From Cavia porcellus (lineage: Eukaryota > Chordata > Mammalia > Rodentia > Caviidae), in contig NW_026947638.1 in assembly GCF_034190915.1 (NCBI RefSeq), positions 124,001 to 188,000 of the forward strand: a stretch of 64,000 nucleotides of DNA. Direction: 5' to 3'. Numbering within the stretch: the first letter of the stretch is position 1; each line of letters starts with the position of its first letter. This document shows, in pieces, positions 35,821 through 49,539 of the stretch. The position numbers and the translations under genes were made by a program. The notes below the pieces were generated by a model that was not told the DNA's origin, searched no databases, and saw only the letters and a program-made list of their open reading frames with translations.

Positions 35821-36880
35821 GAGGGGGTTATTTAATTTTCGTGTGTCTATGTAGTTTTTGTAGCTTCTTTGCCATTAGTTTCCAATTTCATTGCATTATG
35901 TTCAGATAATATGCATGGGATAATGTTAGTTCCTTTGCACTTGCTTAGGCATCTTCCATGGGTAGTACGTGTTCTATTTTGGAGAACGTCCCACGTGCAG
36001 CTGAAGAGAATGTGTATTCTGATGTTGTTGGGTGGAACCCTCTGTAAACATCTATTAAATCCATTTGTTAACAGGTTTGATTCATTTCTGCTATTTCTTT
36101 GCTGACATTCTGTCTTTTGATCTATCCCTTTGTGATAATGGGTTATTATGCCCCTGTTATCCTTGTGTTACTGCATATTTGATGTTTCCTGTCTATTGAT
36201 ACTTTTCTTGTATACTTGGGCACTCCCATGTTGGATGCATACATATTTAAGACTGTTACCCCTTCCTCTTGAAATTTTCCCCTAGCAAGTATGCAGTCAC
36301 TTTCTCTATCTCAGTCGGTCATTTTTGGTTTTAAGTTCAGTTTATCTGTGAAGAGAGTATCTACCATTTCTTTTCTGAGTTCCTGTTGCATAGAGTACTG
36401 CTTTCAATATTTTGACTTTCAGAGCATGAATTTCTTTTTGAGTTAAATGTGTTTCTTGTATACATATCTTTGGATCTTGTTTCATAACCCATTCTGACAA
36501 TTTTTTTTTTTGGATTAGTGAATTGAGGCCATTTACATTGATGATTATAACTGATAAAGTATTGGCCTAGTTTTTTTGTGTTTTTTTTTTTTTACTTGTT
36601 TTTCCCTTTTCTTTGTTTGTCTTGTCCAGTGGCTTCTTTCTATTTTTGTGGTCATTTTTATCTCTATCTAGTATGTCTTCCAGTAACCTTTCTAGGATTG
36701 TTTTGGCGGACATGAATTTCTTCATTTGTTCTTTGTCATGGAAATATCTTATGTCTCTTATTTTTGAAAGACACTTTTGTAGTTTATATCAATCTAGGCA
36801 GCAAGCTGTTTTAATTTGATTTTTAAGGACTCAAAAACCTTTACTGAGCTCTCCTTGACTTGAAGGTTTGTATTCAGAAG

Positions 36881-37078
36881 TCAGTGTGATTCAGAAATAA
36901 ACTTTCCTTTATATGTGACCCGTATCTTTGGTCTAACAATTTTTACCATTCTGGGATTTTTGGGGGGCTGAATTTCTGGAATCTTGATGATTATATATTT
37001 GGGTGTATATTTATTTTGGTTATACCTTTTTGGGATTCTATATGCCTCAGTTACCTGTATTTCGGATTCTGTCACCAT
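36881..37078 (-). pseudogene. L1 ORF1 fragment (RNA-binding C-terminal domain)
   Basis: This open piece of L1 ORF1 corresponds to the region after the coiled coil, where L1 ORF1p chaperone domains hold a conserved 'RYxxxxxTPKxIIIKI' pattern; the same pattern is visible here. ORF1p trimers coat L1 RNA. This fragment has no start and is part of a dead copy. Confidence 0.8.
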
Positions 37079-38130
37079 GCTTTGGCAATTTTCTGCTCTT
37101 ATTCAAATAGTTTCTTTTTATATCACTTGTGTTGACTTCTGCTTTTTAATTGATATCTAATCAGTTTTACCTTACTTTTCTTTGTATCATCTTGGAGGTG
37201 TTGAACTGTTATTTCATGGTTCTCTGATATTTTTAAGAGATTTTTTTCATTTTTTATCAGTAGCTACAATTGTGTCTTCAGGATCTGAAAGTCTATCTTC
37301 ATTTTTGTTCAAGCTATTTTGCCAGATTTCAATAGAATTTTAATTTCCTGGATATCTCTTTGTATCTGCTTCATGCATTTTATGTCTTATATTATTCCTT
37401 CAAAATGTCTATCATTTTCCTATGTGCATCTGTGTTCCTTTATTCATCTATGTCTTCTCTGAGGTAAAAAATTCCTTCATTAAGGTTGTCATTTGTTACA
37501 TTAGCTTAGAGATTATTTCTGATCTGATTTTCTCTATAGCCTCATGGATTTGTTTCTTTACTTTACTTGGTGTTTTTACAAAAATTTAAATTATGTTTCT
37601 TCAATGTCTTCTATGTCAGTATCTCCTGTACTTGTTCCAGATGGGCTGGAGGTCTGAGACTGCATTTTGTTTTTTATATTGTCATTTTAGCTTCTTGGTT
37701 TATATTTCAATCATTTCAATCCCACTAGTTCTGTCAATCCTTTGTGTGTGTTTCAGTCAGTGTCATACTTTGGCTAATATTCACCTACTTGCTGAGCCCC
37801 ACACTGTAGGAGACAGGCCAGTCACCTAAATTCCTCCTGCATGGTCAGTTGGGTTGGTCCTGGATTCTTCCTGAGCTAACCAGCCTAGGCATATTGATAT
37901 GATACAAACTTTAGCCAATATTGTTGCTGCAGGTTCATACATTTCCAGGCCACTGGACTTGCCTGTCCATGGAGTACACTACAGCCGGGGTCCTACTGTG
38001 TTACAGGGGATCTTGCAGACCCAACCAGCTTCCCTTGGGTGGTGGGAAGGTTCACCTGCACTCTTCCAGCCCTCCAAAATCCTCCAGGTGGGGAAAGATG
38101 CTGCTGAGGCCTCTGCCAGCTGATCAAGTG

Positions 38131-40330
38131 TTCAGTATAAACCTCAAATCTCTATCTTCTTTATATTTTCAGCCTAAAATAATAAGAAAATTTCAACCAA
38201 AAAAGCAAATTTTAAAAGTGAACAAAACATAGAAAAATGTTCTAAGACAAGTGTTTTAAGTAGAAACAAATTATGTGCCTATAATGGACACTATAAAATA
38301 AGAATTTTTGTGAGAATGGCAATTCCCATTTTTCTTCATGATCTATCATGGTAGCCATGAGCATTAGCCTCTTGTGCTTCATGAGCATTTGAAATGCAAC
38401 TAATACAGTTGAGGAATTGAGCTATAAATTTATTTAAATTTAATTTATTTCAATTCAAAATTCTTTACTAATCACCACTTTACAGTGGGCCCCCATGTAC
38501 ATGGTATCTACTTCATTACATTATATCTGGTGATGATGTTTTCTAATTTTCAACATTTTTAGTGTGATTGGCATTATATAACAAAGCATTTTACTGGATT
38601 ATTTGCTGTTTCTTTATTAGAATTTCAGAAACACTGTTTATTTTACTTATATAGTATGCCTGCATTATATTACATGGTTCATTTTGCTTAAGGAAAAATG
38701 CATTATCTGGTGTGAACAATGATTATCATAAACTAAGCAAACCATGCACATTTTATATGCAAAAAGTATTCTAATTTAGAGACTTAAAACTAAATAATAT
38801 TTTTACTATCTAAATTTGCAATGTTTTCTCTTGTAATTTTTTTTGCATTATTTTTCACAGCTTTTATGGATGAGGACAAAAGATGAACACTATTTAAATT
38901 ATTAGAATATGAATGATTATATTAATTATTATTTCTATCCATGTACCATTTTAAAGAATGTTAAATGATATTATGTACAGAAAATATGACATTGTTTTAG
39001 CTGATAATAGCATGTTTTCCCCTCATACTTGTTTTAAAAGAAATTATTGGTACTTCAATCATTTTGTTTTTGACTCTTACTAGAAAGCCTAAATCATGTA
39101 TTATTTCATTAATTTGTAATATTCATCTACTTCATGAAAATATATCTGTTTAATGATTTATTTTATTTTCTTTAATTTTTCTAGAAAATTGCAATTTCAT
39201 AATATTCATTTTAATGCATTTGTTAACCAATGATATTTTTTTCATTCAAAATTCATCTCTGACTTTCTAGTTCATAATGATAAATAGGTCTATATACACT
39301 TAAACCCAGTTTCTACAGAATCAATGGTGAAATTAATGGCAAAGTAAAATATTTTGACCAAAGAATGAATTAGAATAAGAAATAAATTAGGTTCATTCTA
39401 GAAAGATAAAGAACGCTGACAGAGAGACATGGACCACTGAGCAGAAATGAGTACAATCAAGACACTATGACAGATGTTTATTCCCCTCTAATGGCACTTT
39501 TTTATGATATAAAGAGCCAGTTTACATATTCAATGCTTGGATGCTGGAATATATAAGTACAATTGATTTTTAATTGTTTTTGATTTGGCTGAATTTTCTT
39601 CATACTATTCTATTTGATGTTGTTTATCTTTCCCTACATATGGGGTCATCATTTTCTAAGATATGTGCTTTATTTTCTATTTCATATACTTGTCACTTTC
39701 TTTTTTTGCTTCACTTGCTACATTCTTCTGTAAAGATGGTAGAATAGAACAGGTGAGGTGAAGTGTAATTTCTTACTTTTCATAATTGAGCAAAGAGTAC
39801 TTAATTGACCAACATATGGGTTTCTTCATGTGAGATTGATATCTTCTGATTACTGAGATTTTCCAATATTAGTAACTATTATATTACATTCCCAATAACA
39901 AAGAGACTCTACTCAATAATTTCTAGTGATGCTGATTATAATAAATATATATATATGTATAATCTTAAAAGCAAACTAAAACTAAAACTGTTTACAAACT
40001 TAGAATTCTAATGTGATAGGTATTACATTTACACCCCCCCCTTACTTTCTTTAATCATCAGAAACTTTGTACTTTTCATCTGTTCATAGATTAGATGTAG
40101 TTGTCACCTGTGGACATCAAGTGTGGAAGATCCTTGGAATTATGCTTTCCACCATTTGATCTCAATTCTGAGTTAGTAGACAAGTGGTGAAGATTCACTT
40201 CCTATGACCTCACTCTGCCAATTTCAACGGTGATTCTTTCTCAATAAGTCATTATAATGTGAATCTGGGAACAGTATCAGTTTCTGGTGTCCACTCCCTG
40301 GAAAGCTTTCATTTTCATTGATTAAGCAGT
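38131..40330. other. AT-rich intergenic DNA
   Basis: I recognise no gene or repeat here. Confidence 0.5.
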
Positions 40331-40334
40331 AAGG

Positions 40335-40640
40335 CTATAGTTTTTTCTAATTTTTTATTGGTACATTTAGTATACAGTGATAACATTCATCATAGGAAAG
40401 CTGAGCCTATATGTGTACCTCCTGCTGCTCCTTTTCTTCCTGTCCCCTCCCCTCCCTGCAGTCCCTCTTCTCTTCTTGATTTACAAGTTACATTTCCATT
40501 GTTTCCTTCTATTCTTTCTCTCTTGCCACTCCCAACCCCAGTGCCTTGTCCTCCTTCTCATGTGACCACTGTTTTCCCTTTTCCCAAAACCTGTTAACAT
40601 TTTGATCCTTATTTAAACTTTTGGCTTCTCACACCACAAA
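40335..40640 (-). repeat. L1 3'-UTR-like pyrimidine-rich fragment
   Basis: A TTTTTTATTGGTACATTTAG start, a C/T-rich middle and a CTTATTTAAACTTTTGGCTTCTCACACCA end run parallel to the segment at 41290-41690. Both look like antisense 3' UTRs of an old L1 family. Confidence 0.45.
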
Positions 40641-41289
40641 AACCATGGAATATTTACAGCCCAGTAAGGACACAGTCAGCACTGGGTTGGGTTAGAAAGC
40701 AACTGACATTTTCCAGTAGCTTACTTTTAATGTCTAACTATGGAATCTCAACATGTTATGTATTTATTAAAGATGTTAAACGCTGACAATACTAGAAAAA
40801 CATATTTTAAAATTTTAATTTTAATTAATAAATTGATGCTATAATCATTAATATCAAGAAATTGTTAACATTTTTAATTATCAGTGAATTAATACAGTCA
40901 AAAATTTCAAATTGCTTCTTAAATACTTGTAATATTATATAATTCTCAATGAATACAGTCAAAAATTTCAAATTGCTTAAATACTTGTAATATTATATTT
41001 TATACAGTAACATTAAACTGCTAGTCAATGAAACTATTTTCTTAGAAGTATCAGATAATTGGAAATCTGCATAATGTTTCTTTTATTTTAAAATCTGCAT
41101 ATCAATTTTTCTTTAAAATTTTGTTTGCTGGAGAATTAATAAGTAAGAACATGAATGAGTAGAATAGTATTTATGACATAATAGATGCAAAATGACACAC
41201 AAAAATAATTCTCAAACTCATAAATGTATAATTAAAAAGTAATCATAGTACCTAAAGTAACTGTTTTGCTGTTTACTTATTTACTTTTT
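40640..41289. other. AT-rich DNA with a local tandem duplication
   Basis: About 55 bases (GAATTAATACAGTCAAAAAT and the bases that follow, 40885-40942) recur imperfectly at 40949-41000. No gene is seen. Confidence 0.7.
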
Positions 41290-41695
41290 ATTTTAAATCA
41301 GTTTTATTGCTGTATTTTATATATACATGATATCCACATTCATCATGGAGGAACTTGTACCTGTAAATGATGTTTTCTTTTCTTTGTACTGAGAATCAAA
41401 CTCACACTTTCCAGGCAGGAGCTGTTAAACATGATACATCTTGACTCCTCTTTATGTTTGTATTTTTCTCTCTTCCCTTTCACTCCTTTTCCCCTGCTTA
41501 TTTACAAAAGCTTTGTTTCTATTTTTCCCTCCTTTTCTCTTTTTGTCCTCTTCCTCTCCTCCATTTCCCCATCCCCCTTCCTAATTTTCACTTCAATTTG
41601 AACATTTTATTCCTATTTCACACTTTCTATTATACATTTTGGCCCTTATTTATACTTTCAGTTTCTCACACCAGAGGAAAAAAATTACACATGTG
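41290..41695 (-). repeat. L1 3'-UTR-like pyrimidine-rich fragment
   Basis: It begins TTTTATTGCTGTATTTTATA and has a long C/T-rich middle, ending in CAGTTTCTCACACCAGAGG. It is split by an ID relic (41370-41448). The end matches the segment at 40335-40640. Confidence 0.5.
41370..41448 (-). repeat. ID SINE relic
   Basis: Antisense ID remains: GTACTGAGAATCAAACTCAC, TTCCAGGCAGGAGCTG, then a degraded A box. Confidence 0.5.
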
Positions 41696-41715
41696 TGCAC
41701 AATTTATTTCATTTA

Positions 41716-41775
41716 AGAGTATCATCTCAAGGTGCGTTCACGGATAGAGTATCATCTCAAAGTGCGTTCACGGAT
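41716..41775. repeat. Perfectly abutting 30-bp tandem duplication
   Basis: AGAGTATCATCTCAAGGTGC and the ten bases after it (GTTCACGGAT) occur twice in direct succession, 41716-41745 and 41746-41775, with a single G/A difference. Confidence 0.95.
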
Positions 41776-42270
41776 ATAGAAATGTTTCAAATATCAGTCA
41801 CATCCATTGTATAAAAAACTACATGTAGTTTATTCATTTATAGGCTGATAGGAAGCTGGGGTATTTCCAAGAATTAGCTATTATGAACTGTGCTCCTATA
41901 AACATGGGTGTGCATATATTGCTGTGGTATGATGCTTTTAATTCTTTTGGTAAGCAACCAACAAAGCCTAGTTTTAGTTTTTTGAAGGATCTCTCTGCTG
42001 GTTTTCATAATTGTTGCACCAGTCTATACTTTCAACAGGAACGGAGATGGTTTCCTTTTCCACATAGCCCCACCAGAATTTGCTATTTGTTGATTTCTGA
42101 TTAGCAGCCATTTTTTCTAGAGTAAGATGGAACATCAATGTTATTGTAATTTGCATCTCTTGAATGACCACAACTGTCAATTTGTTTTGGTATATTTATT
42201 TGCAATTTCTAATTCTTCATCTGAGCAGTTATGTATTCATTCCAAATGTCCATTTCTGGAATGCATCATT

Positions 42271-42286
42271 AAATTTGCCAGGTCTG
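42271..42286. repeat. Target duplication, left, of ID insertion
   Basis: AAATTTGCCAGGTCTG, repeated exactly at 42388-42403. Confidence 0.95.
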
Positions 42287-42387
42287 GGGCTGGGGATTTA
42301 GCTCAGCGACATAAGGGCCTGCCTTGCAAGCAGGCAGTAGTGAGTTCGATCCCCGGTACCGATAAAAAGGAAAATTATTTTTTTAAA
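42287..42387 (+). repeat. Young ID SINE inserted in L1
   Basis: The body GGGCTGGGGATTTAGCTCAG to GAGTTCGATCCCCGGTACC keeps good polymerase III A and B boxes, followed by GATAAAAAGGAAAATT and an A-rich tail. An exact 16-bp target duplication flanks it. This is the least decayed SINE in the window and the best guide to the host's active ID subfamily. Confidence 0.95.
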
Positions 42388-44620
42388 AAATTTGCCAGGT
42401 CTGAACTTTTTAAATTCTTTACGTATTCTAGCTATCTAGCTAGTGCTTTATCTGGAATATTTTTCCACTCTCTGGTTTCTTCACACTCTGTTGGTTTCTT
42501 TTGTTGTGCAAAGATTTTTAATAAGATTAGATCCCTTTTGTAAGTTCTTTGTGATACTTTCTCTACAACATTCATAATGTCTTTTCCATATCATCATGAG
42601 TTCTATCTATTCGATGTTCTATTCAGTCTTCTAGCAGATTTCATGTTTCTGTTTTAATAATTAGGGATTTGATCCAGATCAATTTTAGTTTAGTGTATCA
42701 TGAAAATATGGGTCTAGTTTTAATCTGTCAAGTGGAAAGCTAGTTTTTCCAGTATAATTTATTAAGTAGGTGTATTTTTTACAATGAAAGTGTTTGGCTC
42801 CTTTGTCAAAGATAAGGTGGCTGACTGTGTTTGGAATTGTTTCTGTATATGCTAGTGTGTTCCATTGATTTATGGGTCTGTTATTTCCCCATTACCATAC
42901 TGTTTTGTCACTGTAGCTTGATAGTATAATTGAAGTCAAGGATTGTGATGCCATCCTACCTTGCCTTTGTTTCCACGAATGGGTTTTGCTTATCACTTCA
43001 GCTTCCAAATGAATTTTAGCATTGTTTCCTCCAAATCTGTAATGTATGATATTGATATTTTGACCAAGACTGCATTAAATCTGTAAATCATTTTTACAGG
43101 ATGGCCATTTTCATTGTATGTGTTCTTTCTTCCCAAGAACAAGGAAAATCTTTCCATTTTTTTCATATCATCTTCAGTCTCTTTTTTTTCTGAGTACTGT
43201 ATGTTTCAATGTAAAGTATTTTACTTCTTTCCTTACATTGAAACTTAAATATTTAAATTTTTTGGATGCAATTTTGAAAGGTGTTATTTCCATAATTTTC
43301 CTCTCAGTGAGTATCCTATTCATATATAGGGATGTTTTTGATTTTTGCATGTTGACTTTCTTTGCAACTACAGTAGTGAATTTTTTATTAAATTTGGAAT
43401 TATTTTGGTACTGTTTATGGGGTCTTCTATGTAGAGTATCATGTCAATCACAATACTCACAATTTAACTTCTTCTTTTCCTATCCTTATTCCTTTTAATT
43501 TTTTCTCTTGTCTAGTTGTTCCAGTTAATGCTTCCAGAACTATATTAAACAGGATTCCTGGCAGTGGACACCCTTGTCTTGTTCCTCATTTCACAGGAAT
43601 TCTTTCAGTTCTTGACCATTCAGTATGCTGTTGGTTTGGCTGTTGGTTTCTCATAGATCTCATAAATGTTGTATCAGATAAAGATTATCTATACCAACTT
43701 TTTGTTGTTTTTCCCATGTTTGCATATTTGACTTGTCAAATGCTTTTTATGCATGTGTTGAGATGATCATGCCATTTTTGTCCTTAGCTGTGTTAATATT
43801 GTGTATTAAATTCATTAATATACTTATTTTCAACCATCCTGCATCCATTGGATGATCCTTGCTTGTTCTGTGTAATCTTGATGATTTGCTGTATTCTGTT
43901 TGCCAATATCTTATGAGGATTTTTACATCTATATTCATTTGGAAGATTTGCCCGTATCTCTGTTTCTTCATTAGGTCCTTTACTGGTTTTGGTTTCATGG
44001 TGATGCTTATTTCCAGGAATGAATTTGGGAGAGTAGATTCACTTTGAATTTCATTAAAGAGTTGCATGTCTCTGAAATGTTATTTAATTTGCATGTTTTT
44101 AAGTAGTTTTATTGGTTTCTTTTGCCAGTGATTGCCAATTTCATTGCACTATGATCAGACAATATGCATGGAATAACTTCAGTTCCTTTAAATTTACTCA
44201 AGCTTGTTTTATGAACCAATATATGTTCTCTTTTAGAGAAAGTTCTGAATGCATCTGAAAAAATATGTATTCTGATGTTGTGGGATACAACACTCTGCAG
44301 GTATCACTTAAATTCACTTTTTCAAAAATTTGATGCATTTTTGAGAGTTTGTTGATCTTTTTGGTCTAGTTTATATCTGACTATAGAGCATTGAGTCCCC
44401 CCATTACAATTGCATTAGTGCTTATCTGATTTTTCATGTATTTAATATTCATTTTTTATAGTTGAGTACACTGGCATTTGGGTTTAAATTGAGATGACTG
44501 CTGTAATTTTGGTGGGCTTTCCTTTGTAAGTGAATTGTTTCTTTATGTATGAACTTTTAATATTCCATTCCTGTGTTGAATTCCTGGAATCCTTACTGTT
44601 ATACACCTTCGGGTAGATTT

Positions 44621-44641
44621 ATATATATATATATATATATA
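44621..44641. repeat. (TA)n microsatellite
   Basis: About ten TA units inside the L1 remnant. Confidence 0.85.
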
Positions 44642-45460
44642 TCTTGGGTAACTGGAGTTGTATGTGTCTCAGTTATCTGTTTGTAAAATTCTTTTTACAT
44701 GCTCAACAAGTTTCTGCCATTACTTCTTTGGATACATTTTTATATTATTTGTGCTGTCTTCTGTTTTATCACTGACTCAGTCAATCTTAAGTTATTTTTC
44801 TTTGCATCATCTAGCAAATGTTGTATTGATATATTCACAGCCCTTTGCTATTTTTAAGAACCCTTTATTTTCATGACCATGATATAATCCTGTCTTCCAG
44901 ATCTGATACTCTGTCCTGATAATGGTTCATTCTGCTACACATATTTCAATCCTGGATATCTGTTTGAATCTGTTTCATGGATTACATTTCTTTCTTATGT
45001 TGGGATTTTATGGCTTGCTTCATTTTCCTAAGCTCCTCTATTTTTTTCTTTCTCTTTTCTAGATTCACTAATCATGACCTTTATTATGGTCATCATCTCT
45101 GAAGTGAAACTGAGTTATTCACCAGGCACAGCAGTTTGCAGCATCCATTGTTCCATTCTGCTGGTGTGTTTCTCTTTGGAGCTCTCTGTAGTCACCAGTA
45201 GTCAATGTACCTCTACAGATTTGAGCCACCCCTCCCACACTACAGCTCAGAGAGAAAGTGCCACTCCTCACTTCCCATGTCTGCACTTGGTCCCTCTCCT
45301 TTCTCTCTCTGCGGGCCCTAATTCTCACCTTAGATACTTGCTCAGTCCTGGGAAGCCACTTCTCTCTTCTTCCCCTTGCGCTCTTCTAGCATCTGGATTC
45401 CAAATATCAGAGAAGATGTGTCACCATCCTCCTGCCATCCCAGAAGGCCTCTTGCTTCTT

Positions 45461-48400
45461 TAATCCTATATTAAACTAAACTATAACACAATTCATAAAC
45501 TACTTTCTTTGTTTTCAGAATAGTCAAATACTCACAGGTGCATTTATTTTAATATCTTATAGATTTGTGGATTTATCATCATTACTTTTGAAGCTTAAAG
45601 TTTGTAATATGTATATTAGTAATAAATGGTAGACTTTTTAAGTTCTTATCTATCAGCGGTGTGGTGGGGGTAATGCAAGAACAACTTTTATACAAAACAT
45701 CAGAACATTTAGCACTCCTTTTAGTGGTTTATAACCCTGGTTTTAATGATCTTTGCAACACGCTGCAAACAAATTGATAGCACATTAACTTTAGTGTGGT
45801 AAGATAACTTCATTTGATAACAGACACAATGAGAACATACGTCATGGGAGACTTTCACTAAGTGAAATATAAATAATTTTGAAAAATAGTATTATTTTCA
45901 CAGAAATGTAGGATGATTTTATAGTGGCAAACTTATTTAACTTATTTCTGGTTTTCTTAGCCATTTACATACCATATAATAAGGTACATTTAAGTGCTAG
46001 TGTAACTCATAATTTTCATGGAATCACATCATATATTTTTCATGCAATACAAGCAAATCTTTATTATCCAGTTTTTATTGATACCAATGCATTGCTTTTA
46101 TAATACCACTTCTGTTCTAAATATATTTCTTTATAATAGTTAAAATGTGCTTTAAAATGTGGAATATCCATTTAGCTTTAATATTTTTTAATTGAAAGTA
46201 TGTGAAATATAAAATAACAAAATGGAATATATCTTTGAAATTGTCCTTTTTCTTTCTTAACATAAAAAGCACTCAAATGAAAACTATTGATTATCTAAAT
46301 AGCTTTAAGAACATATTAAAACACAAAAATCTAGAGGAATATATAAATAATGACAACTATTTTGCAAAGTTGTAAATTTGATGGCAAGTTTTAGATTTTA
46401 TTGGGTAATTCTTTTTGAATGAATGGATAAAAGCATGCATATATTAAACAATTTAAGAACATTATTACAGAACTCTTTTGTATTATATATCTAATTCCTT
46501 AAAACTGTTGCAAATGTTTTCAAACATGCATTAGCACAATATGATTTAAAGTAACATAGGGCTATAAGTTTAAATATTTCTAAATTATTATATGTATGTC
46601 TAATTGTATAATTCTTATAAATAAAAACCAAAAACCAAACAAACACCTTTTGAGGAGAATACATCCAAGCTTCCTTCTTTCACTTTCTCTTCCTTTACTC
46701 GGCCTATTCTCTGTCTTATTTCTTCTCACCAGTCTGCCATCTCTTGTCTTTCACTGGAATGTGTGAAGCTTGTACTTTGTGTGTGAGCTTTCCACTAGTG
46801 CTCAGATATTCTCACTAGTCATACACCATGGATGGAACAGTTCTAGAGGTGAATCTACAGATCTCTCACTTCCACATAAAAACTTTCTTAGCCCTGCTAT
46901 GCAAAATTAAGACTTGCTATTTCAACCACACATATTAAAGTGTCCGGTCTAGTTCTCCATATTATCTATTTTCCCTTTAAATATTGAAAATTTTACCATG
47001 ATATTTTTTCATACCATTTATTTTGCTTTTATGCACAGTGATATTTGCTTGTTATTCACCTTTATTGCTTATCTTTTTGTCTGATCTGAACGTAAGTCTG
47101 TAGAAGAAGGTTTAATATGAAACAGAATAGCAGAAATATCAAATAAAGTATCTGTAACATAATGACACTCAGATAACTGTCAAGTGAATAACAATAAATC
47201 CAAGAGAAACATAAGTTACAGTTAAAGTTTATATTCAATAGTAAGTAATGAAATTGTCATTATAGACTAGGATTTTCTTATATTAAGGACCTGATGTGAC
47301 TGAACTAAGCAGTATACCACATCAAACATCCTCACTAATACTGAATATATTTTCAGACTCAGATGAACAGGCTTCCTGTGCATTCATTTTTAATGGCAGT
47401 AATATTATGAAAAATCTACATATTTGGAAAACTGTAGGTGCACAAGCCATCCATTTCAATGTATTTTGCACTATCAGTTGAGCAACTAGATGTTTTCTTT
47501 CATCAAATAGAAGTTATCAAACACTTGAATCATGGATCAACAGATATTTTCTGTGGAAACAATTCCATAGTTTATTTGGAGATGTCCAATCTATTTCAAT
47601 TCTATTTATGGCAGATATGAAGAAAAATCTTTTTGATATACATTTCAAAAATACCATTCCTATATTATAATATACTATAATATTCATATATTACTGTATT
47701 GATATGGTAGTGAAAAAAGAAATTTTTGAGCATAAGACTTAAAATAGGATGATGTAGTCAGAAATTTGTAAGCATTTTAATTGAATGAGTTCTGTTAGTA
47801 TTTGCAATGGAAGATCAAGTGATTTATCTTTGTAGCAGATGCATCTTGAGTTTTTCAACATGAGAAGATGAGGAATGGATAGGCAGAGCTGATACAAATA
47901 CAGTACTCTTGACAAATTTTTTCATTTACACTGCATGTATTTATATCTGAGAGGTTTTATGGGTGCCTTTTTGCCAAATATGAACATGCTAATTAGAATT
48001 AAACTGTAAAGAACATTTTTTGAAAGGTAAATTCAATACATTTTATGTAAAATAAATTCTAATAAAAATATAAAAGGTCTGCTTATAATTGAAAAAATAG
48101 TTACATGCCTGAAATTAACTGAATAAATTGATATCAAAATTAAGAAAACTGCTGATTTTAAAACTATCAGATGTAGAGCTATAAATACATATAGTTTATT
48201 ATTTGCTTTACTGGGTGCTTCTCATGTGATTTAATGTATATTTAATTTGAAAAATTGACTTGATTAAGTGATATATTACAGTATTATGTTTATTTATTAA
48301 CAGAAAATATGTTTACTATAAACTATTAGTTTCATTTCTAGGAATCAAATTGTTTTTTAAATTGCTTCTGTTTTGCTGTTTGTCATATCTGAAGCAATGT

Positions 48401-48640
48401 AATAAATTTTTCATACATTATTTTTAATACTTTAGCCAATATATTGCAAATGAAATAGAGCATATTTCTGTAATTCTTAAATTATATAAAGAGAATATAT
48501 ATACTTTTAAGCTTCCCATTCATTGCTTATATAAATCCATTTTACATATATAATAAAACATTCCATTTAAAATAATTTTCTGATTAAGCCTGATATTATG
48601 AAACATGAGTGAAAAACAAAGAAAATTTACAATGTTGTAT
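45461..48640. other. AT-rich intergenic DNA
   Basis: A slightly GC-richer stretch lies at 46650-46960. No gene or named repeat is recognised. Confidence 0.5.
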
Positions 48641-48649
48641 TAAGTGAAA

Positions 48650-49470
48650 GATATAAAAATGCTGATAAAAATATGGAGAAAAATGAATTTTTATTTGATG
48701 ATTTTAATTAGTATAGGTACTCAGGAAAATAGTAGAATGTTACCTAACAAAAAAAATTTTAATACTGGTACTACCATATGATCCACCATACTCATTCATG
48801 GGTACACATCCAATGGAAATGAAATCTTTAGAAACCTAACCTTTCATGCTTATTATAGCATTATTGATGAGTCAAAAAACACAGTCATATAGGCTGCCTA
48901 TGAAACAGAGAAGAGATAAAGAAGTTGTGGTTAATATTGAAAGCAGAATTTTTCCACCACAGAAAGAATGCAATGCAGTCATTCACAGCAACGTGACAAT
49001 TAGAGAAAATTAATTATCCTAAGTGAAATGTCAGTCAGAGTAAGACAATGTCTCATGTTCTTATTCATTTGTATAAGATAAAAATTCAGTGGAGTAGAAA
49101 ATAAAGTGATAGTCATAAGGGACAAAAAGGTTAAGGGATGAGAACTACAGATAGATTAGATAATGCATGCCAAAATACAATTAAATATGAGCAACTAGTT
49201 CTGGTGTAGGATAACACACGGGATAACTTTAGGAGATAATTTATGCTTTACTTTTAAAAAACTGAATATGAGAGCCCAAAGTTTCCCAATACACATAAAA
49301 TATAAATATGTTAGGAAATGACAATCCTTAGTGCCCTGAGTTTCATCATTACATATTTTACACATCAAATTATTTTATACATAAAAATAGTTATGCTTCA
49401 ATGGATTTCATTTATATGTATAAGCTGTATGTACCAATACAATAAAAATGAAAAAATTGAAAATTCAGAA
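48650..49470 (+). mobile_element. L1 3' end fragment
   Basis: Sense L1 ORF2-end and 3' UTR features: ACTACCATATGATCCACCATA, GGGTACACATCCAATGGAAATG, AGATAAAGAAGTTGTGG, the segment 'CATTCACAGCAACGTGACAATTAGA' read in pieces, and an A-rich end near 49440-49480. It is old and without an open frame. Confidence 0.7.
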
Positions 49471-49539
49471 AAATAAGATATAAAATTAATGTACATGGCA
49501 ATAGGATTGCAAAAACAACTAATAAAAATGAACTCACTC

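Larger units (their letters stand above)
33190..38130 (-). mobile_element. L1 retrotransposon, nearly full length, decayed
   Basis: Reading leftwards: a GC-richer 5' region (38130-37600), ORF1 remains, ORF2 remains and the 3' end near 33190. The ORF1 C-terminal domain is recognisable at 37078-36881 (YTPKYIIIKIPE followed by VTYKGKFI). The ORF2 linker between endonuclease and RT is at 35820-35542 (DVMKAILRRKYG, RREEIVKIRVELN), RT at 35177-34977 (HRPISLTNIDAKILNKI), and the ORF2 C-terminus at 34078-33863. Many stops and frameshifts show that it is dead. It is a mammalian L1; the subfamily was not determined. Confidence 0.9.
41830..45460 (-). mobile_element. L1 retrotransposon, internally deleted
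   Basis: A second minus-strand L1, a relative of the one at 33190-38130. The 3' end lies near 41830-42000, RT remains at 44067-43747, and a GC-richer 5' region at 45070-45460. Compared with the first copy, about 700 bases between RT and the linker (near 44080) and about 550 bases at the ORF1/ORF2 junction (near 44530) are missing. Stops are frequent. An ID element interrupts it at 42287-42387. Confidence 0.85.

Noticed and set aside
45074..45463. 129-codon plus-strand ORF
   Set aside because: It lies antisense in the GC-richer 5' region of the second L1, with no protein similarity seen.
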